In this document: positions 1-10,920 of the stretch, piece by piece
Layout of the letters: the number at the start of each line of letters is the position of its first letter
Numbering within the stretch: position 1 is the first letter of the stretch
Source: Dactylis glomerata
Taxonomy: Eukaryota > Streptophyta > Magnoliopsida > Poales > Poaceae
Length of the DNA stretch: 64,000 nt
Assembly: GCA_007115705.1 (NCBI GenBank)
Contig: QXEO01000143.1
Coordinates: 2,447,874 to 2,511,873 of the forward strand
Direction: 5' to 3'
Notes under the pieces: generated by a model
Databases searched by the model: none
Told to the model about the DNA's origin: nothing
What the model saw: the letters and a program-made list of their open reading frames with translations, nothing else
Translations under genes and position numbers: made by a program

Positions 1-175
1 GAAAGGATCTGAGGCAAAAGGGAGGGCATATGCCTCCCAGATGCCGGTCCAAGGGGGAAAGGCGCTTTATAAAGTATGATCGTCAGAACGGGGCCAGAGG
101 ATCACGCCGAGGACGCAGCCACGGAGGAGCCGGCAGCCGGCCGAACTGCCACCTAACCTGTAACCAGACCCCCGC

Positions 176-184
176 CTATATAAG
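176..184 (+). promoter_or_regulatory. TATA box of E0 5' LTR
   Basis: CTATATAAG lies in a C-rich context. The same box is at 32301-32309 in the other LTR. The transcribed part of the LTR would start about 30 bp downstream. The array inserted at 304 now separates this promoter from the rest of E0. Confidence 0.6.
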
Positions 185-298
185 GGGGTCTAGACCCTTA
201 GACTAGGGAGATCCAATCTTCTTCTTCCTCCTCTAGCCCGAATAGCTCAAGGAGCATTGTAACCACTGTCGAGATAATACGAAGCAGGCAGGAAGTAG

Positions 299-303
299 GG
301 GTT
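299..303. repeat. Left target-site duplication GGGTT of the tandem array
   Basis: GGGTT directly precedes TGTGACGACC (304). The same five bases directly follow TTGTTACA at 28459-28463. Removing 304-28463 restores a continuous E0 LTR. Confidence 0.9.
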
Positions 304-1890
304 TGTGACGACCTCCAATTTGATAACAAATTCGAAGTGCCCGTTATGTAATCCATCACAATCCCAGAATCATTGTTGTGATTTACATAACGTAGTGGAT
401 ATCACAGTCATAGCTACTAATAGCAAATAAAGGGAATTACATAGGTGGTCGCACAGACCAAACCTTACATTATATCATCATGCAGCGGAATAACACTTTG
501 GGTCCATATTGTCAAGCTTCAACCGCACAGGCAAAGCAGACAGTAGGAAACGAGCCTAATTCGCAAAGTCGTCAATGATTCCTTCCTTCTTGATTTCTCT
601 CCTTCAAGTCTGGCCAAGTTAATAGCCAGGGACAGAGCCGTGAGTACATTGCATGCACTCGCAAACCATCTTATAAATAAAAGAATAGAGAATGCATAGT
701 TCATATAGTGGTCTAAGCTCTAGGTTCATTTGCATAAAGCATAATTTCCTTTCAAAGATCCTTTTATCTAGAATGGTAAGAAAACATTTAGCTCTTTATA
801 AATCTCTAGATGGAATCCCCCAAATGTCAATTCTGTTGTTCACCAAGTCACCTTCATGGCCATCACAATTCATTGTCAAGTCACCTTTCTCAAGCATTTT
901 CAAAGTAAAACTTGATAACGGCCAAGCAGCGCCAATCCAACCGTCCATGACCGCGGACGCGGCTATTCGAATAGTTTTACACTCTGCAGAGGTTGTACAC
1001 TTTACCCACACCATCCGACTACTCATCGTGTGGGCAACTTCCCCGCATAACAACATATGCCACGACAAGCAGCCGACCATTAATGTTTCACCTGCCCGCC
1101 TTAGCATAAACACTACCGCCTAGAGATGTACCCCTCAACACCGGAGTCCAAGAAGCTGTCCAGAGTGTGCAAAGTTCCCAGCCGCTTGACCCACCGGAAT
1201 GCCACTAACCGAGGTAGGGTCCCACACCCGGTAGTCCATTTTCAATGAGGGCTCTTCGGCTTGTACCCCAACCACCTAAAAAGGAGGACAAGGCGAACCT
1301 AGGCCGTAGCCATAGGGTGCCCTGGAAGAGGAGTCCCTGGTCGGACTTCCATTTACATTTTATAGGGTCTACACTAAGGAGAAACAAGTACTCCACTAAG
1401 CCCTGTCCCATACCAGGATAATGTGGTCGCACTGTATGATTGGTCCAGTGGTACTTCACTCATTTATCATTTTTGTCAAACCTTCATGTCACCTTCACCA
1501 TGTCACCATTTTGTAAATAGTTTTCAAAGTCACCCTTGGGAAGGTTGCCCATCTCCAAGGTTTGTATTTCAAAATCATCCTTGGGCAAGGTTGCCCCTTT
1601 CCAAGGTTTTCATTTCAAAATCTTCATGATCTCCATTGGGGTTCCCACCTAGTCATTTTCCATGAATGCCTTCAGCTCAAGCATGATCCTCATGAGGGCA
1701 CAAGGATCTAGGTAGGTATATTGGATAGGCTTAGCTTGATGCTCTACTTAGCATCCACTAAGAAAAGGTTTCTCAAAGGTAGGCTAAGCTTGATGTACTT
1801 GAGGTCATCCACAAAAGGGTTGGATGCACTTGTCAAGAAAGACATCTCTACTCATTTGCAACTTGGTAACAATTATTTTAGCATGCACAT

Positions 1891-2118
1891 TTAGTTAAAA
1901 GCAAGTAAGCATGCGTTGTAAAACTGGGTAATGGTATGATCAAAAGATGGCTTGCCTGGCTTGGCAATGTCATAGGCTTCTTCATCTTCATCTCGGGTGG
2001 TGTAGTCTCCATCACCATTGCTTGGTTGACTTCGGGATCCATTCTCCTTACTCTCGTTGTCGTCTAATCGTTGGAAAGCAAATAAGCATACAATCACCAC
2101 ACAATTCACAAACAACAT
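1891..2118 (-). other. Short acidic reading frame in the array LTR (75 codons)
   Basis: The frame encodes a stretch rich in Asp, Glu and Ser (QRLDDNESKENG, then DEDEEAYD). A pyrimidine-rich, AG-ending tract just upstream on the minus strand (about 2066-2090) could be a splice acceptor. It recurs at 7740-7967, 19423-19650 and 25273-25500; in LTR3 a one-base deletion shifts its start (13579-13791). No family recognised. A comparable acidic frame lies in the unrelated LTR E3 at 52892-53044. Translation is unproven. Confidence 0.3.
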
Positions 2119-3189
2119 CTATTTACTCAAATACACATACTTGGGTAAGGGAAGTGATCTAGGAAGTCTATGGAGAGTGGTTTCGATGATAATTGAGTTC
2201 CGATGGATGAGATGATTGAGTTGTTGTACCTAAGTAGGGTTTATTTATTTTGGATTATAAAAATATCTCCTGCAAGTTCTTATTGACCAAAGTTCATATA
2301 CTACTAGTATATATTCAAGATTATGGTTCAACTAAAGAGGCTTCATAGGATTTGGAGTATGTTTCTTTTATTGAAGCCATTTCTAGTTTGCAAAGATTTA
2401 GTGATCAAGTTTGAATCTTACAAGTAGAGTTTATGGATCCTAGTTGAATGGGATCAAAGATCAATATTTAGAAATGTGGTTGATTCGAATTGGTTTCATA
2501 TCATTTCCATATTTTGAGATAGGTGTGCAAGTTTGAGTTTCTAATTACTACTATGTAGTATTAATTCTCCAAATACCTTCTACCAGATCACATGGACTAA
2601 GATCAACCTACAGATAGATAATTGGAAAGGTGGTATAACAATATATAAGAGCTCCATCAAAATTCCAATTATAGGTTTGAGTTTAATAAAATCCTATATG
2701 GCAAATGCCTATTTAACCATATGGGTAAATAGCATTTGATTTAAAAGGTTCAAAAATGAGATCTAATGGTATAGACAGATGGGTATCACTAATTGTGAAT
2801 TTTCAAAGTTGGATTTATATTTTTAGGAATTTTATTCGAATTGATATGAATTTTCTAAGGTGAAAAAGCTCCTGTTTTGTTATTTTTACTGCAACCAATC
2901 TGTAGATCTAATTGTGTTGAAACCACTTTTATTGGATAGCTTATGTTCTAAGGTTTCCAGAACATTTTTATTTGCTAGATTTGGATCGGTAGATCTCCGG
3001 GAAAACTAAATATACTAAAGCATCTGAAAACAATTTCGGAAATTCGCAAAATCGGAATAACCCTTTTTTTTATATCCGGGCCGAACACACAGACCACGCT
3101 GGGCCGGCCCGTTCGGCTGCAAGTGGCGGGTGACAGGGAAAAAAAAGAGGACCGGTCCGGCCTGCCAAGGGGCCCCACCGGTCAGAACT

Positions 3190-3830
3190 TAAACCGAACA
3201 GGTATCGGGCTTCTTCTTCCTCGTGCTACAGGAACGTAAACGAGAGCGAGCTACTGGGAGCAGGGCTGCGCACGGGGAGCTCACCGGCGGCGATGGGGAG
3301 CGGCGGCGAGGATGTCTAGGCGGCGGAGGAGCTTCTCCTCTTCCACCTTGTCCAGCCGGAAGCTCGAGGGAGCTGCTGGAACGCCGGGAACGGGAGGTGC
3401 TCTGCGGAGCGGCGTCGACGGGGGAGCTCGAACGAGAGAGAGAGGAAGCTGGAGATGTTGTCTAGGAGGTTCCTGGGGATGGTGGGGTTCTTTTCAGGGA
3501 AGAATGGCGGCCTTTTATAGTCGGGAGAGGGAGCACGGGGCGAGTGGATCTGGGGAGAGAGCGCGGCCGGTGTCGGCTAACGGAGGGACGCGGCGGTCGG
3601 TGCTTTCGGCGGAGGGCTGCAGGGTGCTGTGGGGTGCTGCTGGCGCACTCACGGGCTGCGGGGTGGTCTGGTTCAGAGGGGGCAAGTGAGGGGTCCGGGC
3701 GGTGGTTCTCCTCTGTTCTTCCATGTCTCACGGCTTGGGTCGGGGCTGGGGAGGCTGGGGCTCGACAGAGGGAGTGTCCACGGCATGGCTACAGGGCCTG
3801 GGCGAACGTGAACAGCGATGCTCACAGTAG
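3190..3830 (-). other. G+C-rich leader block of the array LTR
   Basis: This is a sharp compositional island inside an A+T-rich LTR, repeated in every copy. Frames are open in several directions, as expected of G+C-rich DNA, and none matches a protein family I know. On the minus strand it starts at the TATA box and contains a splice-donor-like GCCGGTGAGC near 3275-3290. The best reading is the transcribed 5' leader of the element, with regulatory or packaging rather than coding function. Confidence 0.5.
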
Positions 3831-5076
3831 AACCGATTTTCTAGATTTTTGCCCACCACGTGTTCGATCAAATGCCCGCAAGAAATTTAAATTCAAATTT
3901 TTGAAAACGGCCACCGTGGGTCTTCATCATATTGGACAAGGGTTCCAGGGATATTTTTGTTTCGAAGAAATAACAAGTTTTGCAAAAATTTATATTTCAA
4001 ACTTGGGCATTGTCACTGTTTCAGATTCAAAGTTTGGCTGATGTTTGAGTTAGGTTCTGATTTGAATTTTGGTTTGAAACTTCTTGGTCAAGTTAGTATG
4101 CAGCCTGGTCAAGCTCAACTAACTGACCACACCCTTACTTGAGTTACAGATTTCTTAATATAAGTGTCCAAAGTAGGGTAGTGGTTAACTTTTTCTAGAT
4201 CATCTTTTCTTCTCTTTTTCTTTATTTCTCTTGCTTCTGGTTCCTTTGATCTTTGTGGTTCTTCTCTAATGCTTCTATTGGTTAAGTTTGAATTAACTAA
4301 TCATTGCACAACAAATTAAAACACACATGAAATCATAAAAGACATAGAATAGGAATCTATGCATGCATGAATTCAAACTTCAAAATTTTAGAAACTTCCT
4401 GTTGGGTTGGACCTTGCATTGGATAAGGACCCTAGATAAATGTTGGTTTTGTCCTGAGATGGAGATTTGGTGTCATTTAAGATTTGAATTTCAAATGGCA
4501 TATGTAACCGATTCAAACTTTGGCAGACTATTAAAGAGAGTTCCAAGTTGAGTTTTGTTTCAAACTTTATTGTATTTGATTCTTTGTAACTTGTTCTTAG
4601 TTGTGGTGGAGAGATGCATGATGGTCCAGTTCAAGAATTTCTTAGTACAAAGGGGTAAAGTAGTGTAATCAGTAATTTTTTGTAAGATCACTACTTCCTC
4701 TTTTCTTACTTAGGTTTTTGTGTTGCGGTTTACTTTCTTGATTCTTTCTATTTGTTTGTGATTGCTTGACTTAGTTTTTGGTTTGGAAAATGACCCAAAT
4801 GGGTTTAGCATGTAACCATGCACAAAATTTAGTAGTTAGAAAACTATTTCAATTTAACCAAAAATCTTTATTTAAAAATTTGGGCTCAAAGGATTTGTTT
4901 TAAAACCCTTCCCATACTCTTTTTATTTGAAGCATGGGAGCAAATGCTCAAACTCAGAAGTTTCGAAAAGGCAAGAAATTAATCTTATATTCAAAATAAC
5001 AGTTTTTGTTGTCTCCAAAATTTGGTATTTTAATAAATCCATTTATTTATATTTCTCAAAAATTTGGGTTGTTACA

Positions 5077-5089
5077 ATCTTCCCCCCTT
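5077..5089 (-). other. Polypurine tract, array internal domain 1
   Basis: On the minus strand AAGGGGGGAAGAT abuts TGTAACAACCC, the LTR 5' end. This is where plus-strand DNA priming occurs in LTR retroelements. Equivalent tracts start at 10921, 16759 and 22609. Confidence 0.88.
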
Positions 5090-5630
5090 AAAAAGAATCT
5101 CGTCCCGAGATTCACAAGTTAAGATTGAGATAGATTGGGAAATGAGATTACCAGATATGAGATGGAGTGTATATTGATTCCTATCGAGGTAGAAAGATTG
5201 GGTACACCCAAAATGTGATAAGGCCAAATGGTCCAAAACACATATTCATCAATCACATAGCATTTTCAACAAACAATCACACTTTTCAAAAACAAAATGT
5301 TTTAGGTTTAAACCATAGAACTTCATTAATAAGGGGTCTTGCAGATTACATGTCTCATTCATTTTAGAAGGAGATAAACAAGACTACTAGAACACTTTTG
5401 AGAAAACAAGTTGTTGGGGTGGTTGCTACATGTTGCCGGATGGCATATGAGCAACACATCTCAAAACAAATCAATCATTCGAACACACAAGGGACTAAGT
5501 GCACACAGTAATCGTGAGGTAATGGTAGCTTAATCAAAACGAGTAAGCCTTTCCTATAATTCCTATTGGTTTTGGTTGCCGAGTCTTCATCATTTCTGAT
5601 CACTCTCTATTTGCTCTTGAAGTCTTTGTC

Positions 5631-6005
5631 TCACTGGGTTGACTCTTGTTGGAAGATTTCTGGATCAGGTGAAGAGACTCTCTTTCGATGGTAGCGGTCG
5701 TAGTTGACATCCAAGGTTGAAGTCTTGAAAAATATTGAGTCCCTCAACTTTTGATCCAAAAGTCCTTCGGTCTTAGGTTGGTATATCGTCCATAGTATAT
5801 ATTTGAAGTAGATGAGGAATAGAGTAAAACAAATATTTGAAAAGACTTTGTAATTAAAGGGGTCAATAAATTCTTTGTCAAAATCTCTTGAGAGTATAAG
5901 TTGAGAGTGTAAGATATTTGAAGTGAATAAGATGGGAGTATAAGATTGGCTTTGGGTACCAAAGCAAATAAATTTCTTTTGTAGAAATAAGTTTTTTGTC
6001 AACAT
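5631..6005 (-). CDS. Uncharacterised 124-codon frame in array internal domain
   Basis: This is the only frame above 100 codons in the internal domain. It lies in sense orientation 133 bp after the primer site, where gag normally starts. It recurs intact at 17313-17687 and 23163-23537. In internal domain 2 a one-base deletion near 11590 breaks the C-terminal part, leaving 11584-11844. The product is rich in Phe, Ile, Leu, Tyr and Lys, with no zinc knuckle, protease motif or other domain that I recognise. A chance frame in A+T-rich DNA is quite possible; its conservation says little because the whole unit is near-identical. Confidence 0.25.
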   Translation of the reverse strand: MLTKNLFLQKKFICFGTQSQSYTPILFTSNILHSQLILSRDFDKEFIDPFNYKVFSNICFTLFLIYFKYILWTIYQPKTEGLLDQKLRDSIFFKTSTLDVNYDRYHRKRVSSPDPEIFQQESTQ

Positions 6006-6138
6006 ATCACTTTCTTAGCTAACGACCATTCTAACTAAGGTCTCCTACGGTCATGATAGTCCTGATACCAAACTGGTGATATCAAAGGTATCACTTTCTA
6101 ACGACCATGCTAACTAGGGTTTCCTAGAGTCAGCCTAG

Positions 6139-6150
6139 GCTCTGATACCA
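6139..6150 (-). other. Primer-binding site (tRNA-iMet), array internal domain 1
   Basis: TGGTATCAGAGC on the minus strand is complementary to the 3' end of plant initiator tRNA-Met. It lies 3 nt from the LTR end. Equivalent sites are at 11978-11989, 17821-17832 and 23671-23682, all preserved. A weaker second copy (TGGTATCAGG) is at 6061-6070. Confidence 0.92.
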
Positions 6151-6153
6151 ACT

Positions 6154-9100
6154 TGTGAAGACCTCAAATTTGATAACAAATTCGAAGTGCCCGTTATGTA
6201 ATCCATCACAATCCCAGAATCATTGTTGTGATTTACATAACGTAGTGGATATCACAGTCATAGCTACTAATAGCAAATAAAGGGAATTACATAGGTGGTC
6301 GCACAGACCAAACCTTACATTATATCATCATGCAGCGGAATAACACTTTGGGTCCATATTGTCAAGCTTCAACCGCACAGGCAAAGCAGACAGTAGGAAA
6401 CGAGCCTAATTCGCAAAGTCGTCAATGATTCCTTCCTTCTTGATTTCTCTCCTTCAAGTCTGGCCAAGTTAATAGCCAGGGACAGAGCCGTGAGTACATT
6501 GCATGCACTCGCAAACCATCTTATAAATAAAAGAATAGAGAATGCATAGTTCATATAGTGGTCTAAGCTCTAGGTTCATTTGCATAAAGCAGAATTTCCT
6601 TTCAAAGATCCTTTTATCTAGAATGGTAAGAAAACATTTAGCTCTTTATAAATCTCTAGATGGAATCCCCCAAATGTCAATTCTGTTGTTCACCAAGTCA
6701 CCTTCATGGCCATCACAATTCATTGTCAAGTCACCTTTCTCAAGCATTTTCAAAGTAAAACTTGATAACGGCCAAGCAGCGCCAATCCAACCGTCCATGA
6801 CCGCGGACGCGGCTATTCGAATAGTTTTACACTCTGCAGAGGTTGTACACTTTACCCACACCATCCGACTACTCATCGTGTGGGCAACTTCCCCGCATAA
6901 CAACATATGCCACGACAAGCAGCCGACCATTAATGTTTCACCTGCCCGCCTTAGCATAAACACTACCGCCTAGAGATGTACCCCTCAACACCGGAGTCCA
7001 AGAAGCTGTCCAGAGTGTGCAAAGTTCCCAGCCGCTTGACCCACCGGAATGCCACTAACCGAGGTAGGGTCCCACACCCGGTAGTCCATTTTCAATGAGG
7101 GCTCTTCGGCTTGTACCCCAACCACCTAAAAAGGAGGACAAGGCGAACCTAGGCCGTAGCCATAGGGTGCCCTGGAAGAGGAGTCCCTGGTCGGACTTCC
7201 ATTTACATTTTATAGGGTCTACACTAAGGAGAAACAAGTACTCCACTAAGCCCTGTCCCATACCAGGATAATGTGGTCGCACTGTATGATTGGTCCAGTG
7301 GTACTTCACTCATTTATCATTTTTGTCAAACCTTCATGTCACCTTCACCATGTCACCATTTTGTAAATAGTTTTCAAAGTCACCCTTGGGAAGGTTGCCC
7401 ATCTCCAAGGTTTGTATTTCAAAATCATCCTTGGGCAAGGTTGCCCCTTTCCAAGGTTTTCATTTCAAAATCTTCATGATCTCCATTGGGGTTCCCACCT
7501 AGTCATTTTCCATGAATGCCTTCAGCTCAAGCATGATCCTCATGAGGGCACAAGGATCTAGGTAGGTATATTGGATAGGCTTAGCTTGATGCTCTACTTA
7601 GCATCCACTAAGAAAAGGTTTCTCAAAGGTAGGCTAAGCTTGATGTACTTGAGGTCATCCACAAAGGGTTGGATGCACTTGTCAAGAAAGACATCTCTAC
7701 TCATTTGCAACTTGGTAACAATTATTTTAGCATGCACATTTAGTTAAAAGCAAGTAAGCATGCGTTGTAAAACTGGGTAATGGTATGATCAAAAGATGGC
7801 TTGCCTGGCTTGGCAATGTCATAGGCTTCTTCATCTTCATCTCGGGTGGTGTAGTCTCCATCACCATTGCTTGGTTGACTTCGGGATCCATTCTCCTTAC
7901 TCTCGTTGTCGTCTAATCGTTGGAAAGCAAATAAGCATACAATCACCACACAATTCACAAACAACATCTATTTACTCAAATACACATACTTGGGTAAGGG
8001 AAGTGATCTAGGAAGTCTATGGAGAGTGGTTTCGATGATAATTGAGTTCCGATGGATGAGATGATTGAGTTGTTGTACCTAAGTAGGGTTTATTTATTTT
8101 GGATTATAAAAATATCTCCTGCAAGTTCTTATTGACCAAAGTTCATATACTACTAGTATATATTCAAGATTATGGTTCAACTAAAGAGGCTTCATAGGAT
8201 TTGGAGTATGTTTCTTTTATTGAAGCCATTTCTAGTTTGCAAAGATTTAGTGATCAAGTTTGAATCTTACAAGTAGAGTTTATGGATCCTAGTTGAATGG
8301 GATCAAAGATCAATATTTAGAAATGTGGTTGATTCGAATTGGTTTCATATCATTTCCATATTTTGAGATAGGTGTGCAAGTTTGAGTTTCTAATTACTAC
8401 TATGTAGTATTAATTCTCCAAATACCTTCTACCAGATCACATGGACTAAGATCAACCTACAGATAGATAATTGGAAAGGTGGTATAACAATATATAAGAG
8501 CTCCATCAAAATTCCAATTATAGGTTTGAGTTTAATAAAATCCTATATGGCAAATGCCTATTTAACCATATGGGTAAATAGCATTTGATTTAAAAGGTTC
8601 AAAAATGAGATCTAATGGTATAGACAGATGGGTATCACTAATTGTGAATTTTCAAAGTTGGATTTATATTTTTAGGAATTTTATTCGAATTGATATGAAT
8701 TTTCTAAGGTGAAAAAGCTCCTGTTTTGTTATTTTTACTGCAACCAATCTGTAGATCTAATTGTGTTGAAACCACTTTTATTGGATAGCTTATGTTCTAA
8801 GGTTTCCAGAACATTTTTATTTGCTAGATTTGGATCGGTAGATCTCCGGGAAAACTAAATATACTAAAGCATCTGAAAACAATTTCGGAAATTCGCAAAA
8901 TCGGAATAACCCTTTTTTTTATATCCGGGCCGAACACACAGACCACGCTGGGCCGGCCCGTTCGGCTGCAAGTGGCGGGTGACAGGGAAAAAAAAGAGGA
9001 CCGGTCCGGCCTGCCAAGGGGCCCCACCGGTCAGAACTTAAACCGAACAGGTATCGGGCTTCTTCTTCCTCGTGCTACAGGAACGTAAACGAGAGCGAGC

Positions 9101-10920
9101 TACTGGGAGCAGGGCTGCGCACGGGGAGCTCACCGGCGGCGATGGGGAGCGGCGGCGAGGATGTCTAGGCGGCGGAGGAGCTTCTCCTCTTCCACCTTGT
9201 CCAGCCGGAAGCTCGAGGGAGCTGCTGGAACGCCGGGAACGGGAGGTGCTCTGCGGAGCGGCGTCGACGGGGGAGCTCGAACGAGAGAGAGAGGAAGCTG
9301 GAGATGTTGTCTAGGAGGTTCCTGGGGATGGTGGGGTTCTTTTCAGGGAAGAATGGCGGCCTTTTATAGTCGGGAGAGGGAGCACGGGGCGAGTGGATCT
9401 GGGGAGAGAGCGTGGCCGGTGTCGGCTAACGGAGGGACGCGGCGGTCGGTGCTTTCGGCGGAGGGCTGCAGGGTGCTGTGGGGTGCTGCTGGCGCACTCA
9501 CGGGCTGCGGGGTGGTCTGGTTCAGAGGGGCAAGTGAGGGGTCCGGGCGGTGGTTCTCCTCTGTTCTTCCATGTCTCACGGCTTGGGTCGGGGCTGGGGA
9601 GGCTGGGGCTCGACAGAGGGAGTGTCCACGGCATGGCTACAGGGCCTGGGCGAACGTGAACAGCGATGCTCACAGTAGAACCGATTTTCTAGATTTTTGC
9701 CCACCACGTGTTCGATCAAATGCCCGCAAGAAATTTAAATTCAAATTTTTGAAAACGGCCACCGTGGGTCTTCATCATATTGGACAAGGGTTCCAGGGAT
9801 ATTTTTGTTTCGAAGAAATAACAAGTTTTGCAAAAATTTATATTTCAAACTTGGGCATTGTCACTGTTTCAGATTCAAAGTTTGGCTGATGTTTGAGTTA
9901 GGTTCTGATTTGAATTTTGGTTTGAAACTTCTTGGTCAAGTTAGTATGCAGCCTGGTCAAGCTCAACTAACTGACCACACCCTTACTTGAGTTACAGATT
10001 TCTTAATATAAGTGTCCAAAGTAGGGTAGTGGTTAACTTTTTCTAGATCATCTTTTCTTCTCTTTTTCTTTATTTCTCTTGCTTCTGGTTCCTTTGATCT
10101 TTGTGGTTCTTCTCTAATGCTTCTATTGGTTAAGTTTGAATTAACTAATCATTGCACAACAAATTAAAACACACATGAAATCATAAAAGACATAGAATAG
10201 GAATCTATGCATGCATGAATTCAAACTTCAAAATTTTAGAAACTTCCTGTTGGGTTGGACCTTGCATTGGATAAGGACCCTAGATAAATGTTGGTTTTGT
10301 CCTGAGATGGAGATTTGGTGTCATTTAAGATTTGAATTTCAAATGGCATATGTAACCGATTCAAACTTTGGCAGACTATTAAAGAGAGTTCCAAGTTGAG
10401 TTTTGTTTCAAACTTTATTGTATTTGATTCTTTGTAACTTGTTCTTAGTTGTGGTGGAGAGATGCATGATGGTCCAGTTCAAGAATTCTTAGTACAAAGG
10501 GGTAAAGTAGTGTAATCAGTAATTTTTTGTAAGATCACTACTTCCTCTTTTCTTACTTAGGTTTTTGTGTTGCGGTTTACTTTCTTGATTCTTTCTATTT
10601 GTTTGTGATTGCTTGACTTAGTTTTTGGTTTGGAAAATGACCCAAATGGGTTAGCATGTAACCATGCACAAAATTTAGTAGTTAGAAAACTATTTCAATT
10701 TAACCAAAAATCTTTATTTAAAAATTTGGGCTCAAAGGATTTGTTTTAAAACCCTTCCCATACTCTTTTTATTTGAAGCATGGGAGCAAATGCTCAAACT
10801 CAGAAGTTCGAAAGGCAAGAAATTAATCTTATATTCAAAATAACAGTTTTTGTTGTCTCCAAAATTTGGTATTTTAATAAATCCATTTATTTATATTTCT
10901 CAAAAATTTGGGTTGTTACA
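6154..10920 (-). repeat. Array LTR2 (4,767 bp)
   Basis: Matches LTR1 except for G at 6592 and T at 9413 (the haplotype shared with LTR4) and several one-base losses in short runs, for example AAAA to AAA near 7664, GGGGG to GGGG near 9528, TTT to TT near 10485 and near 10651, and two near 10808-10815. Its TATA box is at 9360-9369. Confidence 0.93.

Larger units (their letters stand above)
1..303 (+). mobile_element. E0: Gypsy 5' LTR, left part (continues at 28464-28604)
   Basis: This stretch aligns with 32117-32337, the second LTR of the same element, sharing the TATA region and the CCTTAGACTAGGGAGAT block. By that alignment about 296 bp of this LTR lie before base 1. It then runs on through a GTAACCACTGTCGAGATAAT segment until it is cut at base 303 by the tandem array, and resumes at 28464 with TTACCTCCATTGGGG. 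Put together, the LTR is about 740 bp and ends CATGACA, the inverse of the TGTCATG that starts the other LTR at 31821. The plus orientation follows from the TATA box and the downstream pol fragment. Confidence 0.85.
304..5076 (-). repeat. Array LTR1 (4,773 bp), terminal 3' LTR on the minus strand
   Basis: The outer end reads TGTGACGACCTCC where LTR2-5 read TGTGAAGACCTCA: two substitutions private to this LTR. It carries T at 742 and C at 3564, the same pair as LTR3. Layout on the minus strand: A+T-rich U3 (5076 to about 3830), a TATA box at 3511-3520, a G+C-rich leader (about 3490-3190), an A+T-rich stretch (3060-2130), a short acidic frame (1891-2118), and a conserved box around 977-993 near the end. 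Confidence 0.93.
5077..6153 (-). mobile_element. Array internal domain 1 (1,077 bp)
   Basis: On the minus strand it runs from the primer site (6139-6150) to the purine tract (5077-5089). At about 1.08 kb it is less than a quarter of the LTR length and far too short for pol. Apart from the signals it holds an imperfect ~80-bp duplication next to the primer site (about 6007-6150) and one 124-codon frame. Near the purine tract, complementary CTCGTCCCGAG-type bases suggest a small hairpin at about 5099-5112. Confidence 0.9.

Noticed and set aside
692..1123. 143-codon plus-strand frame and overlapping 105-codon minus-strand frame, repeated in each LTR
   Set aside because: They lie in LTR sequence on both strands at once, match no family and recur only because the LTR recurs.
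3312..4041. 125-165-codon frames (242 codons in the second copy) in the G+C-rich block
   Set aside because: Several overlapping frames on both strands, low-complexity Arg/Gly/Ser products, and single-base changes between copies switch the frames. Typical of G+C-rich non-coding DNA.
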